Assembly: GCF_013318015.2 (NCBI RefSeq)
Contig: NZ_CP115841.1
Coordinates: 620,001-684,000 of the forward strand
Length of the DNA stretch: 64,000 bases
Origin: Agrobacterium tumefaciens
GTDB lineage: Bacteria; Pseudomonadota; Alphaproteobacteria; Rhizobiales; Rhizobiaceae
Direction of reading: 5' to 3'
The position numbers were made by a program, and so were the translations under genes. The stretch's first letter is position 1, and each line of letters starts with the position of its first letter. Positions 10,205 through 19,200 of the stretch are shown piece by piece. The notes under the pieces are model-generated. The model was not told the origin of the DNA, made no database searches, and was given only the letters and a program-made list of their open reading frames with translations.

Positions 10205-10237
10205 AATGCAAAAGGCGCCTTCCCGAAGAAAGACGCC
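10205..10237 (-). terminator. Intrinsic terminator with UUCG tetraloop (minus strand)
   Basis: On the minus strand GGCGTCTTTC-TTCG-GGAAGGCGCC forms a 10-bp stem (including G-U pairs) with a UUCG loop, followed by TTTTGCATTT. It lies about 50 bases past the stop of the small gene at 10286-10477, which supports that gene being transcribed. Confidence 0.8.
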
Positions 10238-10285
10238 AGCGCGCAATCAAAGATATGGACCGGTTTTACACCGGCCTGAGTGCTC

Positions 10286-10477
10286 TCAGCGCTCGCGGAA
10301 ATCCGCAAAGACAGCTGCAGGACGTGTGACGCGAACCTGCTGCATGGCAGCACGTGCGGTCATCTGTTCGTTAGCGGCAGCGCCGAAACGATGGTAACCC
10401 TGACTGGATCGAGGGCCGAGGCCCGCCAGTCGGAGCGTTTCAAAGCCGGAATGTACCGGACGGAAGCGAGTGGTCAT
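10286..10477 (-). CDS. Small basic hypothetical protein (63 aa)
   Basis: Not assignable to a family. The product is basic and hydrophilic (begins MTTRFRPVHSGFE, ends AVFADFRER) with no signal peptide or membrane segment. Support is contextual: an AAGGAACC/AAGG purine tract sits just upstream of the ATG at 10477, and a strong UUCG-loop terminator follows the stop. It fills what would otherwise be a 500-base gap between the permease and the glycosylase gene. A non-coding RNA ending at the same terminator is the alternative. Confidence 0.5.
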   Translation of the reverse strand: MTTRFRPVHSGFETLRLAGLGPRSSQGYHRFGAAANEQMTARAAMQQVRVTRPAAVFADFRER

Positions 10478-10630
10478 TGCCTTGGTTCCTTAAACCGAAT
10501 TCCTCCCAAGACACAGGCTGGCTTATCGCAGTGCAGCATGGATTCGGCAAGCCGGGTCAGCGCGCCGCTGTTATGCGTAATACGCATGGCTTTTTTCATA
10601 CTTCATTTACTCTGAGTAAGAATCAGGCAA

Positions 10631-11530
10631 TCAGCCTTCGGAGATTTTTGCCTGAAACGCCAATAAATCCTGCCATGCCAATGACTTACTGGCAGGTGCG
10701 TTTAGAAGTTCCTGCGGATGCAGGCTCGCCAGCGCCGGTAAAACCAGGTGCCCGGCTGCGACATCACGCCACTGTCCGCGCAGCGTATGGATCGTTCCGG
10801 TGCCGCCGAAAAAGAAACGTGCGGTCAAGTTGCCAAGAAGCAACAGGTGTTTCGGCTCCGCAAGTGCGATCTGGCGCTCGATGAAGGGGCGGCAAATATC
10901 CATTTCGGCCTGAGTCGGCGGGCGGTTGCCCGGTGGACGCCAGGGCACGACATTGCCGAGCATGATGCGTGCGCGGTCAAGGCCGATAGCGGCCAGCATA
11001 CGGTCGAGCAGCAGCCCGGTCTTGCCGGCAAAAAGCTGGCCCTCGCGGTCGTCATCCGCATCCGGCATCGGGCCGATGACCATGACGGCGCAAGCAGGGT
11101 CGCCTTCGGTGAATACCGTGTTGCGGGCGCTGTTCTTGAGGTTGCAGCCGCTGAAACCCTCAAGCGCGATTTTCAGTTCGGAAAGCGACCTTGCGCTTTC
11201 AGCCGCAAAACGGGCAGCCGCCACGGCCTGTTCGTCCGGCATGGCAACATTCTGCTGAAGTGCCGGAGCAGGCGGCGCGCCTCTCGTCGGCGCGCTGCGA
11301 CCTGCCGTCTGCCGCTGCGGAGCATCGGCACGACGCTCCGTGCCGCTGTCCATCTGGTGTGCGGGCGCAGAACTTTCCTGACGCGCTGCCGGTCGGGCAG
11401 GGCGGGAGGCGGCAAATTCGGCGAAACGGTCAACAGGTCCGTCTTCCAGCAACCAGTCCACGCCCGCATCCGCATGGAAATGCAGAAGCGCGGCGAGTTC
11501 GGCCGGGGAGAGGTCGTGAGCGGCGATCAT
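10631..11530 (-). CDS. Uracil-DNA glycosylase superfamily protein (family 4/5-like, divergent)
   Basis: A 299-residue protein with a low-complexity Pro/Ala-rich linker (about residues 40-90) before a C-terminal UDG-superfamily domain. Recognisable parts are FAGKTGLLLDRMLAAIGLDRARIMLGN, the VPWRPPGNRPPTQAE stretch and HLLLLGNLTARFFFGG. The usual GEAPG motif is replaced by GPMPDADDD, and the first iron-sulfur Cys pair (CxxC) appears as a single Cys in FSGCNLK, so the cluster or catalytic activity may be altered. ATG at 11530. The stop of this gene is the nearest feature to the Hsp70-like gene on the same strand, whose stop lies 44 bases upstream of this start; co-transcription is possible. Confidence 0.75.
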   Translation of the reverse strand: MIAAHDLSPAELAALLHFHADAGVDWLLEDGPVDRFAEFAASRPARPAARQESSAPAHQMDSGTERRADAPQRQTAGRSAPTRGAPPAPALQQNVAMPDEQAVAAARFAAESARSLSELKIALEGFSGCNLKNSARNTVFTEGDPACAVMVIGPMPDADDDREGQLFAGKTGLLLDRMLAAIGLDRARIMLGNVVPWRPPGNRPPTQAEMDICRPFIERQIALAEPKHLLLLGNLTARFFFGGTGTIHTLRGQWRDVAAGHLVLPALASLHPQELLNAPASKSLAWQDLLAFQAKISEG

Positions 11531-11573
11531 GGGGTGAAATTATCCCATGTTCCCCGCCCGGGGAACCCGTAAA

Positions 11574-12872
11574 TCACGCTGTCCAGCGCTGAATGTCACC
11601 GCTTTCGCCGATCATGGCCAAACCATGGGCAATCGAGAGCAGCTCGCCGCCGGTTTCGATCCGGTCCGCGTCGAAGCGACGGGTGAAAAGCTCGCGCACC
11701 GCCGGCACGAAGGAGGTGCCGCCGGTGAGGAACACCTTGTCGATTGCCTCAGGCGCGACTTGCGTCTTCTCCAGAACTTCGTCCAGCGCGCCCTCGATCT
11801 TGGCGAGGTCGTCGGCGATCCAGTTGTTGAAGTCGCTGCGCTTGACCATTTTGCGGCCGGCCTTGCCGAGCGGCGCGAAGTTGAATTCCGCTTCTTCGGC
11901 CGAGGAAAGCGCCATCTTGGTGGCGGAAATCGACTGATAAAGCGGATAACCCTCGTCATGCTCCACGAGATCGATGAAGAGTTCGAGCTTGTCCGGCTCC
12001 AGCGCCGAGCGCACCAGCGATTTCAGATCGGTGAATTCCTTCGAGGTCTTGAAGATCGACAGCTGGTTCCAGCGACCGAAATTCACGTAGTAGCCGGAAG
12101 GCACGTCCAGCACCTTGTCGAAGCTCTTGAACTTGCTGCCCTTGCCGATTTCCGGCGAAACCAGATTGTCGATCATGCGGAAGTCGAAATGGTCACCGGC
12201 GACACCGACGCCGGAATGGCCGATGGGGGTGGCGGAAAGCTTGCCGGCATGGGTCTCGAAGCGGATCAGCGAATAGTCGGTGGTGCCGCCGCCGAAATCC
12301 GCCACCAGCACATTGGCGTCCTTCTTCAGGCTCTGGGCGAAATAATAGGCGGCCGCCACCGGCTCGTAGACATAGTGGATTTCCGGAAAACCGGCACGCG
12401 TCAGCGCTTCGTTGTAGCGGGAGAGCGCCAGCGTCTCATCCGGATTGCTGCCGGCGAAACGCACGGGGCGACCGGCGATGACGGTCGAGACGTCGCTTGG
12501 CCACTCTGCGCCCGCATAGGTTTTCAGCTTGCGCAGGAACACGTCCATCAAATCCTCGAAGCTCTGGCGCTTGGCGAAGATCAACGTACCCTGGAAGAGC
12601 GGCGAGGCCGCAAATGTCTTGATCGACTGAAGGAAGCGGCAATCGCCCGCATTGTCGATGAATTGCCTGATGGCTGCGTGGCCCGCTTCCACGTGCAGGG
12701 CAGCCGCACCAAGGCCCGAATCCTTCATGAAGGAGAGCGCGGTGCGCATGCTGTCATCCGTGCCAGCGCTGCTGGTAAACTGCATGGAGCGGCTTTCGCC
12801 GCCGCCGTCGGAAAGAGCCATGACCGTGTTGGTCGTGCCGAAATCGAGGCCCAGTGCCCGCTTTTGCGTCAT
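11574..12872 (-). CDS. Hsp70-family ATPase, YegD-like, without substrate-binding domain
   Basis: A 432-residue protein with actin/Hsp70-type ATP sites: phosphate 1 LGLDFGTTNTVMAL at the N-terminus, phosphate 2 VLVADFGGGTTDYS near residue 200, and the adenosine motif FLTGGTSFVPAVREL near the C-terminus. It is about 200 residues shorter than DnaK and ends after the nucleotide-binding domain, as in E. coli YegD, so no standard peptide-binding domain is present. The ATG at 12872 has AAGGA seven bases upstream; an ATG two codons earlier is too close to that site. No DnaJ or GrpE gene is near. Its role is unknown. Confidence 0.85.
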   Translation of the reverse strand: MTQKRALGLDFGTTNTVMALSDGGGESRSMQFTSSAGTDDSMRTALSFMKDSGLGAAALHVEAGHAAIRQFIDNAGDCRFLQSIKTFAASPLFQGTLIFAKRQSFEDLMDVFLRKLKTYAGAEWPSDVSTVIAGRPVRFAGSNPDETLALSRYNEALTRAGFPEIHYVYEPVAAAYYFAQSLKKDANVLVADFGGGTTDYSLIRFETHAGKLSATPIGHSGVGVAGDHFDFRMIDNLVSPEIGKGSKFKSFDKVLDVPSGYYVNFGRWNQLSIFKTSKEFTDLKSLVRSALEPDKLELFIDLVEHDEGYPLYQSISATKMALSSAEEAEFNFAPLGKAGRKMVKRSDFNNWIADDLAKIEGALDEVLEKTQVAPEAIDKVFLTGGTSFVPAVRELFTRRFDADRIETGGELLSIAHGLAMIGESGDIQRWTA

Positions 12873-13171
12873 CGCCATATCCTTGTCGCCGATAGAAATC
12901 CTCGCCCGGCCCAAAGGCGGCCCGGCGTGAGAATAAGGGACGCATTTGGCATCCCGATGTCAGAGGAGGGCGGTTGATTGCACAGGCCCGGCAGAATGGC
13001 AAGCGCCAGTTCTCGGTTTATTAAAACATTAGAATAAAGTAATTTTCCGTTATAAATACAGTTTTGCGATGCAAATTAAATATTTTTTCGCAATCGCAAA
13101 GTATAGATAAAGGCTATATCCTCAGGGAGCTTTCTTAATTGTAGCTGTCGCGTTGTAACCCGGAAGTCCAG

Positions 13172-14149
13172 ATGTCCCGCAAGCAGGCATGTTCCGCCCT
13201 CCAAGATGTGCCGCCCGGGCCGGAGGTCCTCATTCGCGGCGACGTGGAAATTTTCCATTCCCAGCTTATGAACCTCATGGCGTCATCGCAGCAGGGTTAT
13301 GCCCTTTTCGATGGCAGCGATGAGTTGCGCTTTGCCAATGCGGCCTTCCGCGAGGCGCTGGGCATGGCTCCGGACGGTTTTCCGAACTGGATGGAGCTGA
13401 TGCGCGGCGGGTATCGCAGCTCGACAGGAACGGCGGTCGAAACCACCGATTTCGAACTGTGGTTGCGCTCGGCGCGGACAAGGCGCGGCAAGTTGCCTTA
13501 CCGCACCATCGAAACCAGCCTGAATGATGGACGCTGGATGCTGACGACGGAAACGACGCTGCCGGGCGGCTGGATGTTGTGTGTCGTGACCGATGTTTCC
13601 GAGCTTGGCATCCAGTTGCGCGATCTGCGGCAGGAGCGCGACAGGGCGCTGAAATCGGCGCTGAGCGACGAACTCACGGGCCTCGGCAACCGCCGCTATG
13701 CCATGGATATCCTCAACCAGATGCTTGGCCCCAACAAGGCGCAGGCGCTTGCGGTGATCATCATGGATATCGACCATTTCAAGGCGGTGAACGACCGTTT
13801 CGGGCATGCCTGCGGCGATCTCGTCCTTAAGGATTTCGCCACCCGGCTTTCCGCCGCGATCGGCCGGGACGATCTGGTGGGACGGATCGGCGGTGAGGAG
13901 TTTCTGCTCGTTCTCAGCGGTTCGCGAATGCTGAGCGCGGAAAGCACCATGCAGAAGCTGCTGGCGACGTTGACAGAGGCATCGCCGCTGAGCGATGTGC
14001 CGGATTTCCGTTACAGCTGTTCGGCCGGCATTGCCTTTGCCGATCCCGGCGAGAGCGCGAGCGATGTGCTGCGCCGCGCCGACACGGCACTCTACGAAGC
14101 CAAGAATACCGGCAGAAACCGCTTCGTAGTCTACGGAGCGGCCTCTTGA
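13172..14149 (+). CDS. Diguanylate cyclase (PAS-like domain + GGDEF)
   Basis: A 325-residue cytosolic protein predicted to make cyclic di-GMP. The N-terminal half is PAS-like (QGYALFDGSDELRFANAAFREALG), followed by a short coiled coil (LRQERDRALKSALSDELTGLGNRR) and a GGDEF domain with the active-site variant GGEEF near residue 240, expected to be catalytic. The position of the inhibitory I-site Arg, nine residues before GGEEF, is Gly, so product inhibition through RxxD is probably absent. No membrane segment. ATG at 13172 with GGAAG seven bases upstream. The 300-base AT-rich region before it contains TTTGCGAT at 13063 and its inverted copy at 13093. Confidence 0.9.
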   Translation: MSRKQACSALQDVPPGPEVLIRGDVEIFHSQLMNLMASSQQGYALFDGSDELRFANAAFREALGMAPDGFPNWMELMRGGYRSSTGTAVETTDFELWLRSARTRRGKLPYRTIETSLNDGRWMLTTETTLPGGWMLCVVTDVSELGIQLRDLRQERDRALKSALSDELTGLGNRRYAMDILNQMLGPNKAQALAVIIMDIDHFKAVNDRFGHACGDLVLKDFATRLSAAIGRDDLVGRIGGEEFLLVLSGSRMLSAESTMQKLLATLTEASPLSDVPDFRYSCSAGIAFADPGESASDVLRRADTALYEAKNTGRNRFVVYGAAS

Positions 14150-14171
14150 CCGCTCCGGCGTCTCACCGGCG

Positions 14172-14960
14172 TCAGTTCGATTTCGCCGCGCCGCCATCCA
14201 CCCGCAGCATTGTGCCGGTGATGTAGCTTGCCGGAACCGAGCAGAGGAAAGCCCCGGCGGCGGCGAATTCTTCTACCGTGCCAAGCCTGCCTGCCGGAAT
14301 GCTCTTGACCGAAGCCTCGCGGATTTCCTCCATGCTTTTACCCAGGCGCTTGGCATTGGCGCCATCCAGCTCGTCGATGCGGTCGGTATGGATGCGGCCG
14401 GGCAGAAGAAGGTTGGAGGTGATGCCGAAACCGGCCACTTCGCTCGACAATGTCTTGCTCCAGCCCACCAGCGCCCCACGCAGCGTGTTGGAGAGCGCCA
14501 GATTGGGGATGGGTTCGAACACGCCGGAGGAGGCAACGGTCAGGATGCGGCCAAAGCCCTGTTCCTTCATCTGCGGCAGCAGCGCATTGGTGAGCGTGAT
14601 GACGCGCAGCACCATCGACTGGAAGAAGCTCTCCAGCTTCTCGGTCGTGATCTCCTGCGCAAGACCCGGCGTCGGGCCACCGGTGTTGTTGACGAGAATG
14701 TCAATGCCGCCGAGCTTGTCGTTCACGGCCTGAACCATGGCCTCGACGAAATTGTCATCGCCAAGATCGCCCCGCACCCAGTCGGCCTTGCCCTTGCCGA
14801 GTGCATTGATCGTCTTGCAGTTCGCGTCCAGCTTTTCGCTGCTTCTGCCAACGAGAAGAACATTCACGCCTTCATTCGCCAGCGCCGTGGCGATGCCCAG
14901 CCCAAGGCCGCGAGAGGAGGCGAGAACGAGGGCGCGTTTGCCGGAAATGCCGAGATCCAT
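14172..14960 (-). CDS. SDR-family oxidoreductase, divergent active site
   Basis: A 262-residue Rossmann-fold protein. The cofactor loop is ASSRGLGLG rather than TGxxxGxG, and NNTGGP replaces NNAG. The segment that normally carries catalytic YxxxK reads SNTLR in ALSNTLRGALVGWSK, so both Tyr and Lys are missing; a Ser pair (VASSG) remains. The subfamily is known among SDRs annotated as ketoreductases, but classical dehydrogenase activity is doubtful. ATG at 14960 with AGGAC upstream is preferred to a start 11 codons earlier. It converges on the diguanylate cyclase gene, with 22 bases between stops. Confidence 0.8.
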   Translation of the reverse strand: MDLGISGKRALVLASSRGLGLGIATALANEGVNVLLVGRSSEKLDANCKTINALGKGKADWVRGDLGDDNFVEAMVQAVNDKLGGIDILVNNTGGPTPGLAQEITTEKLESFFQSMVLRVITLTNALLPQMKEQGFGRILTVASSGVFEPIPNLALSNTLRGALVGWSKTLSSEVAGFGITSNLLLPGRIHTDRIDELDGANAKRLGKSMEEIREASVKSIPAGRLGTVEEFAAAGAFLCSVPASYITGTMLRVDGGAAKSN

Positions 14961-15103
14961 GGGTTTTGTCCTGTCTTGTTTGCAGCGGATCAAAGAATCG
15001 AAGCGTGACTACAGGCGAAAACCGTCCACAGTTTTCGCTATCCCGCTCCATCTGTGCTGTTTATAGGAAGGCGGCGCCCGCTTTTGAAGGTTAAATACGC
15101 GTC

Positions 15104-16024
15104 ATGACCGAACAATCTCTGCTGAAATTCTCAATTGCCATCACGGTTCTTCTGGCCGCGTTCGGCATTGGGGCAGGCCTGTTTTCCGGCTCTTTCGCGG
15201 TGGTGTTCGATGGCGTTTATGCCCTGACGGATGCCTTCATGACGGTGCTGGCGCTATTGGTGGCGCGGCTGATCGCGGCTTCCGCCGCCCCACGGCCCGG
15301 TGGAAGGCTGGCAGAGCGTTTCACCATGGGCTTCTGGCATCTGGAGCCGATGGTCCTCGGCCTCAACGGCACGCTTTTGATGGGCGCTGCGATCTATGCC
15401 CTGATCAACGCCATCGACAGCCTGATGGACGGCGGCAGATCGATCGAGTTCGATTACGCCATCATCGTCACCTTCGTCAGCTTTGCCGTTTCGCTCATCA
15501 TGGCATGGTTCGTCAAACGCCAGAACCGCAGACTGAAATCGGCCTTCGTGGCGCTGGACGCCAAAAGCTGGCTGATGAGCGCGCTCCTGAGCGCGGCCCT
15601 GTTCCTCGCCTTCGCCATCGGCTACGGGCTGACGGGAACGGCGCATCAGTGGATCGCGCCCTATATCGACCCCGCCGTTCTTGCGCTGGTCTGCCTCATC
15701 ATCATTCCCATGCCGCTCGGCAATGTGAAGCAGGCGCTCGCCGACATCCTTCTGGTGACGCCTTTTGAATTCAAGCAGCATGTGGACAGGGTAGCGGCCG
15801 AAGCCGTCGAAAAATTCGGCTTCGCCTCGCACTATTCCTATGTCGCCCGCGTGGGTCGAGGCCGCCAGATCGAACTCTTCTTCATCGTCCCGAAAAACTG
15901 GCCACCCCGGCGTCTCGAAGAATGGGACGCGATCCGCGACGAGATCGGCGATGCACTCGGCGGCGAGGGGACGGATCGGTGGTTGACGATTGTGTTTACG
16001 ACGGATGAGGAATGGGCGGTTTGA
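15104..16024 (+). CDS. Cation diffusion facilitator family transporter
   Basis: A 306-residue inner-membrane protein with about six hydrophobic helices and a C-terminal cytoplasmic domain, matching the CDF metal/proton antiporter layout. Helix II contains FDGVYALTDAFMTVLALLVARL, where Asp residues stand in the positions used for metal binding in CDF proteins. The C-terminal domain (FGFASHYSYVARVGRGRQIELFFIVP) is of the CDF dimerisation type. The metal (Zn, Fe, Mn or Co) cannot be read from sequence. ATG at 15104 follows GAAGG at a longish spacing. Single gene. Confidence 0.85.
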   Translation: MTEQSLLKFSIAITVLLAAFGIGAGLFSGSFAVVFDGVYALTDAFMTVLALLVARLIAASAAPRPGGRLAERFTMGFWHLEPMVLGLNGTLLMGAAIYALINAIDSLMDGGRSIEFDYAIIVTFVSFAVSLIMAWFVKRQNRRLKSAFVALDAKSWLMSALLSAALFLAFAIGYGLTGTAHQWIAPYIDPAVLALVCLIIIPMPLGNVKQALADILLVTPFEFKQHVDRVAAEAVEKFGFASHYSYVARVGRGRQIELFFIVPKNWPPRRLEEWDAIRDEIGDALGGEGTDRWLTIVFTTDEEWAV

Positions 16025-16242
16025 ACGGGATGTTTGATTTTAGCTGCTTGCGGTACTCATCCTGATTCGCAAGTAGAGGACTCTCGTAATTTTAGACAAA
16101 AAGAAATAGGTGCCCGAAAATCGGCGTTCTGAGCATTTTCCCGGTGCTAGTCGTTTCCAGGTAACGGCCGCGGCCTTTAGAACAGGCGACGGCTGAACGA
16201 AATTGAGCGAAAGCTCAAAGATAGCACACGGGAGACACCAAA

Positions 16243-17007
16243 ATGAGCAATCAGATTGAACGTGCAGAAAAGTTTCGAAGCTTGCACATTCCGGGCGATC
16301 CCATCGTCCTTTACAACATCTGGGATGCAGGAAGCGCGATGGCCGTTGCCCGCAGCGGTGCGAAGGCCATTGCAACCGGAAGCTGGTCCGTTGCTGCCGC
16401 GCAAGGCTATTCGGATGGTGAGGAGATGCCGCTCGATGACGCACTGGCGGTCGTCGCTCGAATAATGAAATGCATCGATCTGCCTCTCACTGTGGATTTT
16501 GAAGGCGGTTATTCGAGTGATGCTGCAACGGTCAGGCGCAACGTAGGTCGTCTACTCACCCTCGGCGTCATCGGATTGAACTTCGAGGATCAGGTGGTGC
16601 ACGGGACGGGCCTCTATGATGTCGATTATCAGGTGGACCGGCTTCGAGCTATTCGCAGCGCTGCCGAAGACCACCGTGTCCCGGTCTTCATCAATGCGAG
16701 AACGGACGTGTTTCTCAAAGCAGATGAGGGCATCGATCATGCGGTCTTGCTGGATGAGGTGCTCGCTCGCGGGGCAGCCTATAAGGCGGCAGGAGCAGAT
16801 GGTTTTTTCGTGCCCGGGCTAAAAGACAAAAAGCTGATCAAAGAAATATGCGACCGCGCGACTTTACCGGTCAATGTTATGATATCGGGCGACCTGAAAG
16901 ATATCCGAGAGCTGGCAGACCTTGGTGTGGCCCGGATCAGTTTTGGCCCCACGCCATACATCAAGGTGGCTGGAGACTTGGAAAACAGCGCACGCGTTTT
17001 TGCCTGA
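16243..17007 (+). CDS. Isocitrate lyase/phosphoenolpyruvate mutase family protein
   Basis: A 254-residue TIM-barrel enzyme of the PEP mutase/ICL superfamily, which cleaves or forms C-C or P-C bonds next to a carboxylate. Visible are VLYNIWDAGSAMAVARSGAKAIATGS (start of barrel), PLTVDFEGGYSSD (metal-binding region), GLNFEDQ and VFINARTDVFL. The KKCGH-type lyase loop of true isocitrate lyase is absent, so the substrate is probably another oxaloacetate-like or phosphono compound. ATG at 16243 with GGGAG eight bases upstream. Monocistronic. Confidence 0.85.
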   Translation: MSNQIERAEKFRSLHIPGDPIVLYNIWDAGSAMAVARSGAKAIATGSWSVAAAQGYSDGEEMPLDDALAVVARIMKCIDLPLTVDFEGGYSSDAATVRRNVGRLLTLGVIGLNFEDQVVHGTGLYDVDYQVDRLRAIRSAAEDHRVPVFINARTDVFLKADEGIDHAVLLDEVLARGAAYKAAGADGFFVPGLKDKKLIKEICDRATLPVNVMISGDLKDIRELADLGVARISFGPTPYIKVAGDLENSARVFA

Positions 17008-17279
17008 AAGCAACTCTTGTACTGACCTGATCTCATCATTGCTGAGGTCAAAGTCGGAAGAGCGGCGTTAGCCCGGCTGAGTCGGCCTTGGCGGAAAAAC
17101 ACTTTGCAGCTCGAGTTTTCGGCCGGCCGGATGGCTGGGAGTGCGAGCTGCAATGAACGGCGGGAAGCGTCCTGACCGCCCTGGCGACTTGGGCTCGGTG
17201 CAATCCTTGGAATTGGCAATCCTTTGCCATCAAATAATGACAAACCTTGACGCCCACCCACTCAACTCCTATTCTCAAT

Positions 17280-17297
17280 CTTACGTGCACGTAAAAG
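17280..17297. promoter_or_regulatory. Palindromic operator-like site upstream of ETF-QO
   Basis: Contains the perfect 14-bp palindrome TTACGTGCACGTAA at 17281-17294 within CTTACGTGCACGTAAAAG. An 18-base site at 32446-32463 matches it at 15 of 18 positions. Both resemble the TACGTNNACGTA-type targets of MerR-family regulators such as LiuR, which in other proteobacteria control acyl-CoA and branched-chain amino-acid oxidation, a fitting role next to ETF-QO. That assignment is inference. Confidence 0.5.
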
Positions 17298-17511
17298 TAA
17301 TAAAATACTCATCAGGTTGTCTGACAATTGAGTGGCGTGCGACATGTTTTGCCGCTATGGAAGCTCGACAAAGCCGTCGTGCTTTGCGAAGACAGGCTAG
17401 GGCGAATGTGTTGTCGCAGACTGGCTTTTCGGCCAGTGCAGGCAACACGGTGCGAATGCCGGAAGCGGATATAACAACAGCCGGATGGGACCGGCGAGGT
17501 GAGAGGACAAG

Positions 17512-19176
17512 ATGACGGAAGCGATGGAACTGCCGGAACGCGAAGCGATGGAATTCGACGTTGTGATCGTCGGTGCGGGTCCTGCGGGCCTTGCCGCCGC
17601 GATCCGTCTGAAGCAGGTCGAGCCGGAGCTTTCGGTCGTCGTTCTGGAAAAGGGTGCTGAAGTCGGCGCGCATATTCTCTCAGGTGCCGTGGTTGATCCC
17701 ATCGGCATCGACCGGCTTCTGCCCGGCTGGCGTGAGGAAGAGGGGCATCCCTTCAAGACCGAGGTCAAGGACGACCAGTTCATGTTCTTAGGCCCGGCCG
17801 GCTCCATCCGTCTGCCGAACTTCATGATGCCGCCGCTCATGAACAATCACGGCAATTACATCGTCTCGCTTGGGCTGGTCTGTCGCTGGCTGGCGGAAAA
17901 GGCGGAAGCGCTCGGCGTCGAGATCTATCCGGGCTTTGCCGCCACCGAAGTGCTTTATAATGAAGAAGGCGCAGTGATCGGTGTCGCCACCGGCGATATG
18001 GGCATCGAGAAGAACGGTGAACCCGGCCCCGCCTTCACGCGCGGTATGGAGCTGCATGGCAAATATGTGCTTGTTGGAGAAGGTGTGCGCGGTTCGCTCG
18101 CCAAGCAGCTGATTTCCAGGTTTGACCTTTCGAAAGATCGCGAACCGCAGAAATTCGGCATCGGCATCAAGGAACTCTGGCAGGTCAAGCCGGAACACCA
18201 CAAACAGGGCCTCGTGCAGCACTCCTTCGGCTGGCCGCTCGGTTTCAAGACCGGCGGCGGCTCGTTCCTCTATCATCTGGAGGACAATCTCGTTGCCGTC
18301 GGCTTCGTGGTGCATCTCAATTACAAGAACCCCTATCTTTATCCGTTTGAGGAATTCCAGCGCTTCAAGACGCATCCGGCCATCCGCGACACTTTCGAGG
18401 GCGGCAAGCGCATTTCCTATGGCGCGCGCGCGATTACCGAGGGCGGTTACCAGTCGGTGCCGAAGCTGACTTTCCCCGGCGGCGCGCTGATCGGCTGTTC
18501 GGCCGGTTTCGTCAATGTGCCGCGCATCAAGGGCAGCCACAATGCGGTGTTGTCGGGCATGCTGGCGGCGGAAAAAATCGCCTCGGCTATTTCCGCCGGT
18601 CGCGCCCATGATGAAGTGGCCGAGATCGAGGCGGAATGGCGTGACGGCGATATCGGCAAGGACCTGAAGCGTGTGCGCAACGTCAAGCCTCTGTGGTCGA
18701 AGTTCGGCACGCTTGTTGGCGTCGGCCTTGGCGGTCTCGACATGTGGACCAACCAGCTGTTCGGTTTCTCCGTTTTCGGCACGCTGAAACACGGCAAGAC
18801 GGATGCGCAGAGCCTTGAGCCGGCCTCCAAACACAAGCCGATCGCCTATCCGAAACCGGACGGCGTTTTGACCTTCGACCGGCTGTCATCGGTGTTCCTG
18901 TCCTCCACCAACCATGAGGAAGACCAGCCGGTGCATCTTCAGGTGAAGGATATGGACTTGCAGAAGCGTTCCGAACACGACGTCTATGCCGGTCCTTCGA
19001 CGCGTTATTGTCCTGCCGGCGTTTATGAGTGGGTGGAGAAGGACGGCGAGGAGGTCTATGTGATCAACGCGCAGAACTGCGTGCACTGTAAGACCTGCGA
19101 TATCAAGGACCCCAACCAGAACATCAACTGGGTGCCGCCGCAGGGTGGCGAAGGGCCGGTTTACGCCAATATGTGA
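17512..19176 (+). CDS. Electron transfer flavoprotein-ubiquinone oxidoreductase
   Basis: A 554-residue membrane-associated flavoprotein that passes electrons from ETF, hence from acyl-CoA and amino-acid dehydrogenases, to ubiquinone. The N-terminal FAD site VVIVGAGPAGLAAAI is near residues 19-33. Four C-terminal cysteines, one in CPAGVYEW and three in NCVHCKTC, bind the single [4Fe-4S] cluster. Length agrees with bacterial and mitochondrial ETF-QO. ATG at 17512 with GAGAGGA five bases upstream. The 500-base region before it has no gene but carries the palindrome at 17280. The ETF subunit genes are not in this window. Confidence 0.95.
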   Translation: MTEAMELPEREAMEFDVVIVGAGPAGLAAAIRLKQVEPELSVVVLEKGAEVGAHILSGAVVDPIGIDRLLPGWREEEGHPFKTEVKDDQFMFLGPAGSIRLPNFMMPPLMNNHGNYIVSLGLVCRWLAEKAEALGVEIYPGFAATEVLYNEEGAVIGVATGDMGIEKNGEPGPAFTRGMELHGKYVLVGEGVRGSLAKQLISRFDLSKDREPQKFGIGIKELWQVKPEHHKQGLVQHSFGWPLGFKTGGGSFLYHLEDNLVAVGFVVHLNYKNPYLYPFEEFQRFKTHPAIRDTFEGGKRISYGARAITEGGYQSVPKLTFPGGALIGCSAGFVNVPRIKGSHNAVLSGMLAAEKIASAISAGRAHDEVAEIEAEWRDGDIGKDLKRVRNVKPLWSKFGTLVGVGLGGLDMWTNQLFGFSVFGTLKHGKTDAQSLEPASKHKPIAYPKPDGVLTFDRLSSVFLSSTNHEEDQPVHLQVKDMDLQKRSEHDVYAGPSTRYCPAGVYEWVEKDGEEVYVINAQNCVHCKTCDIKDPNQNINWVPPQGGEGPVYANM

Positions 19177-19200
19177 TGGTGATGCCGGTCTGCCGGCAAC

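Noticed and set aside
11547..12977. 476-codon plus-strand frame opposite the Hsp70-like gene
   Set aside because: Product is Arg/Gln/His-rich low-complexity sequence typical of antisense frames; the minus strand carries intact ATPase motifs.
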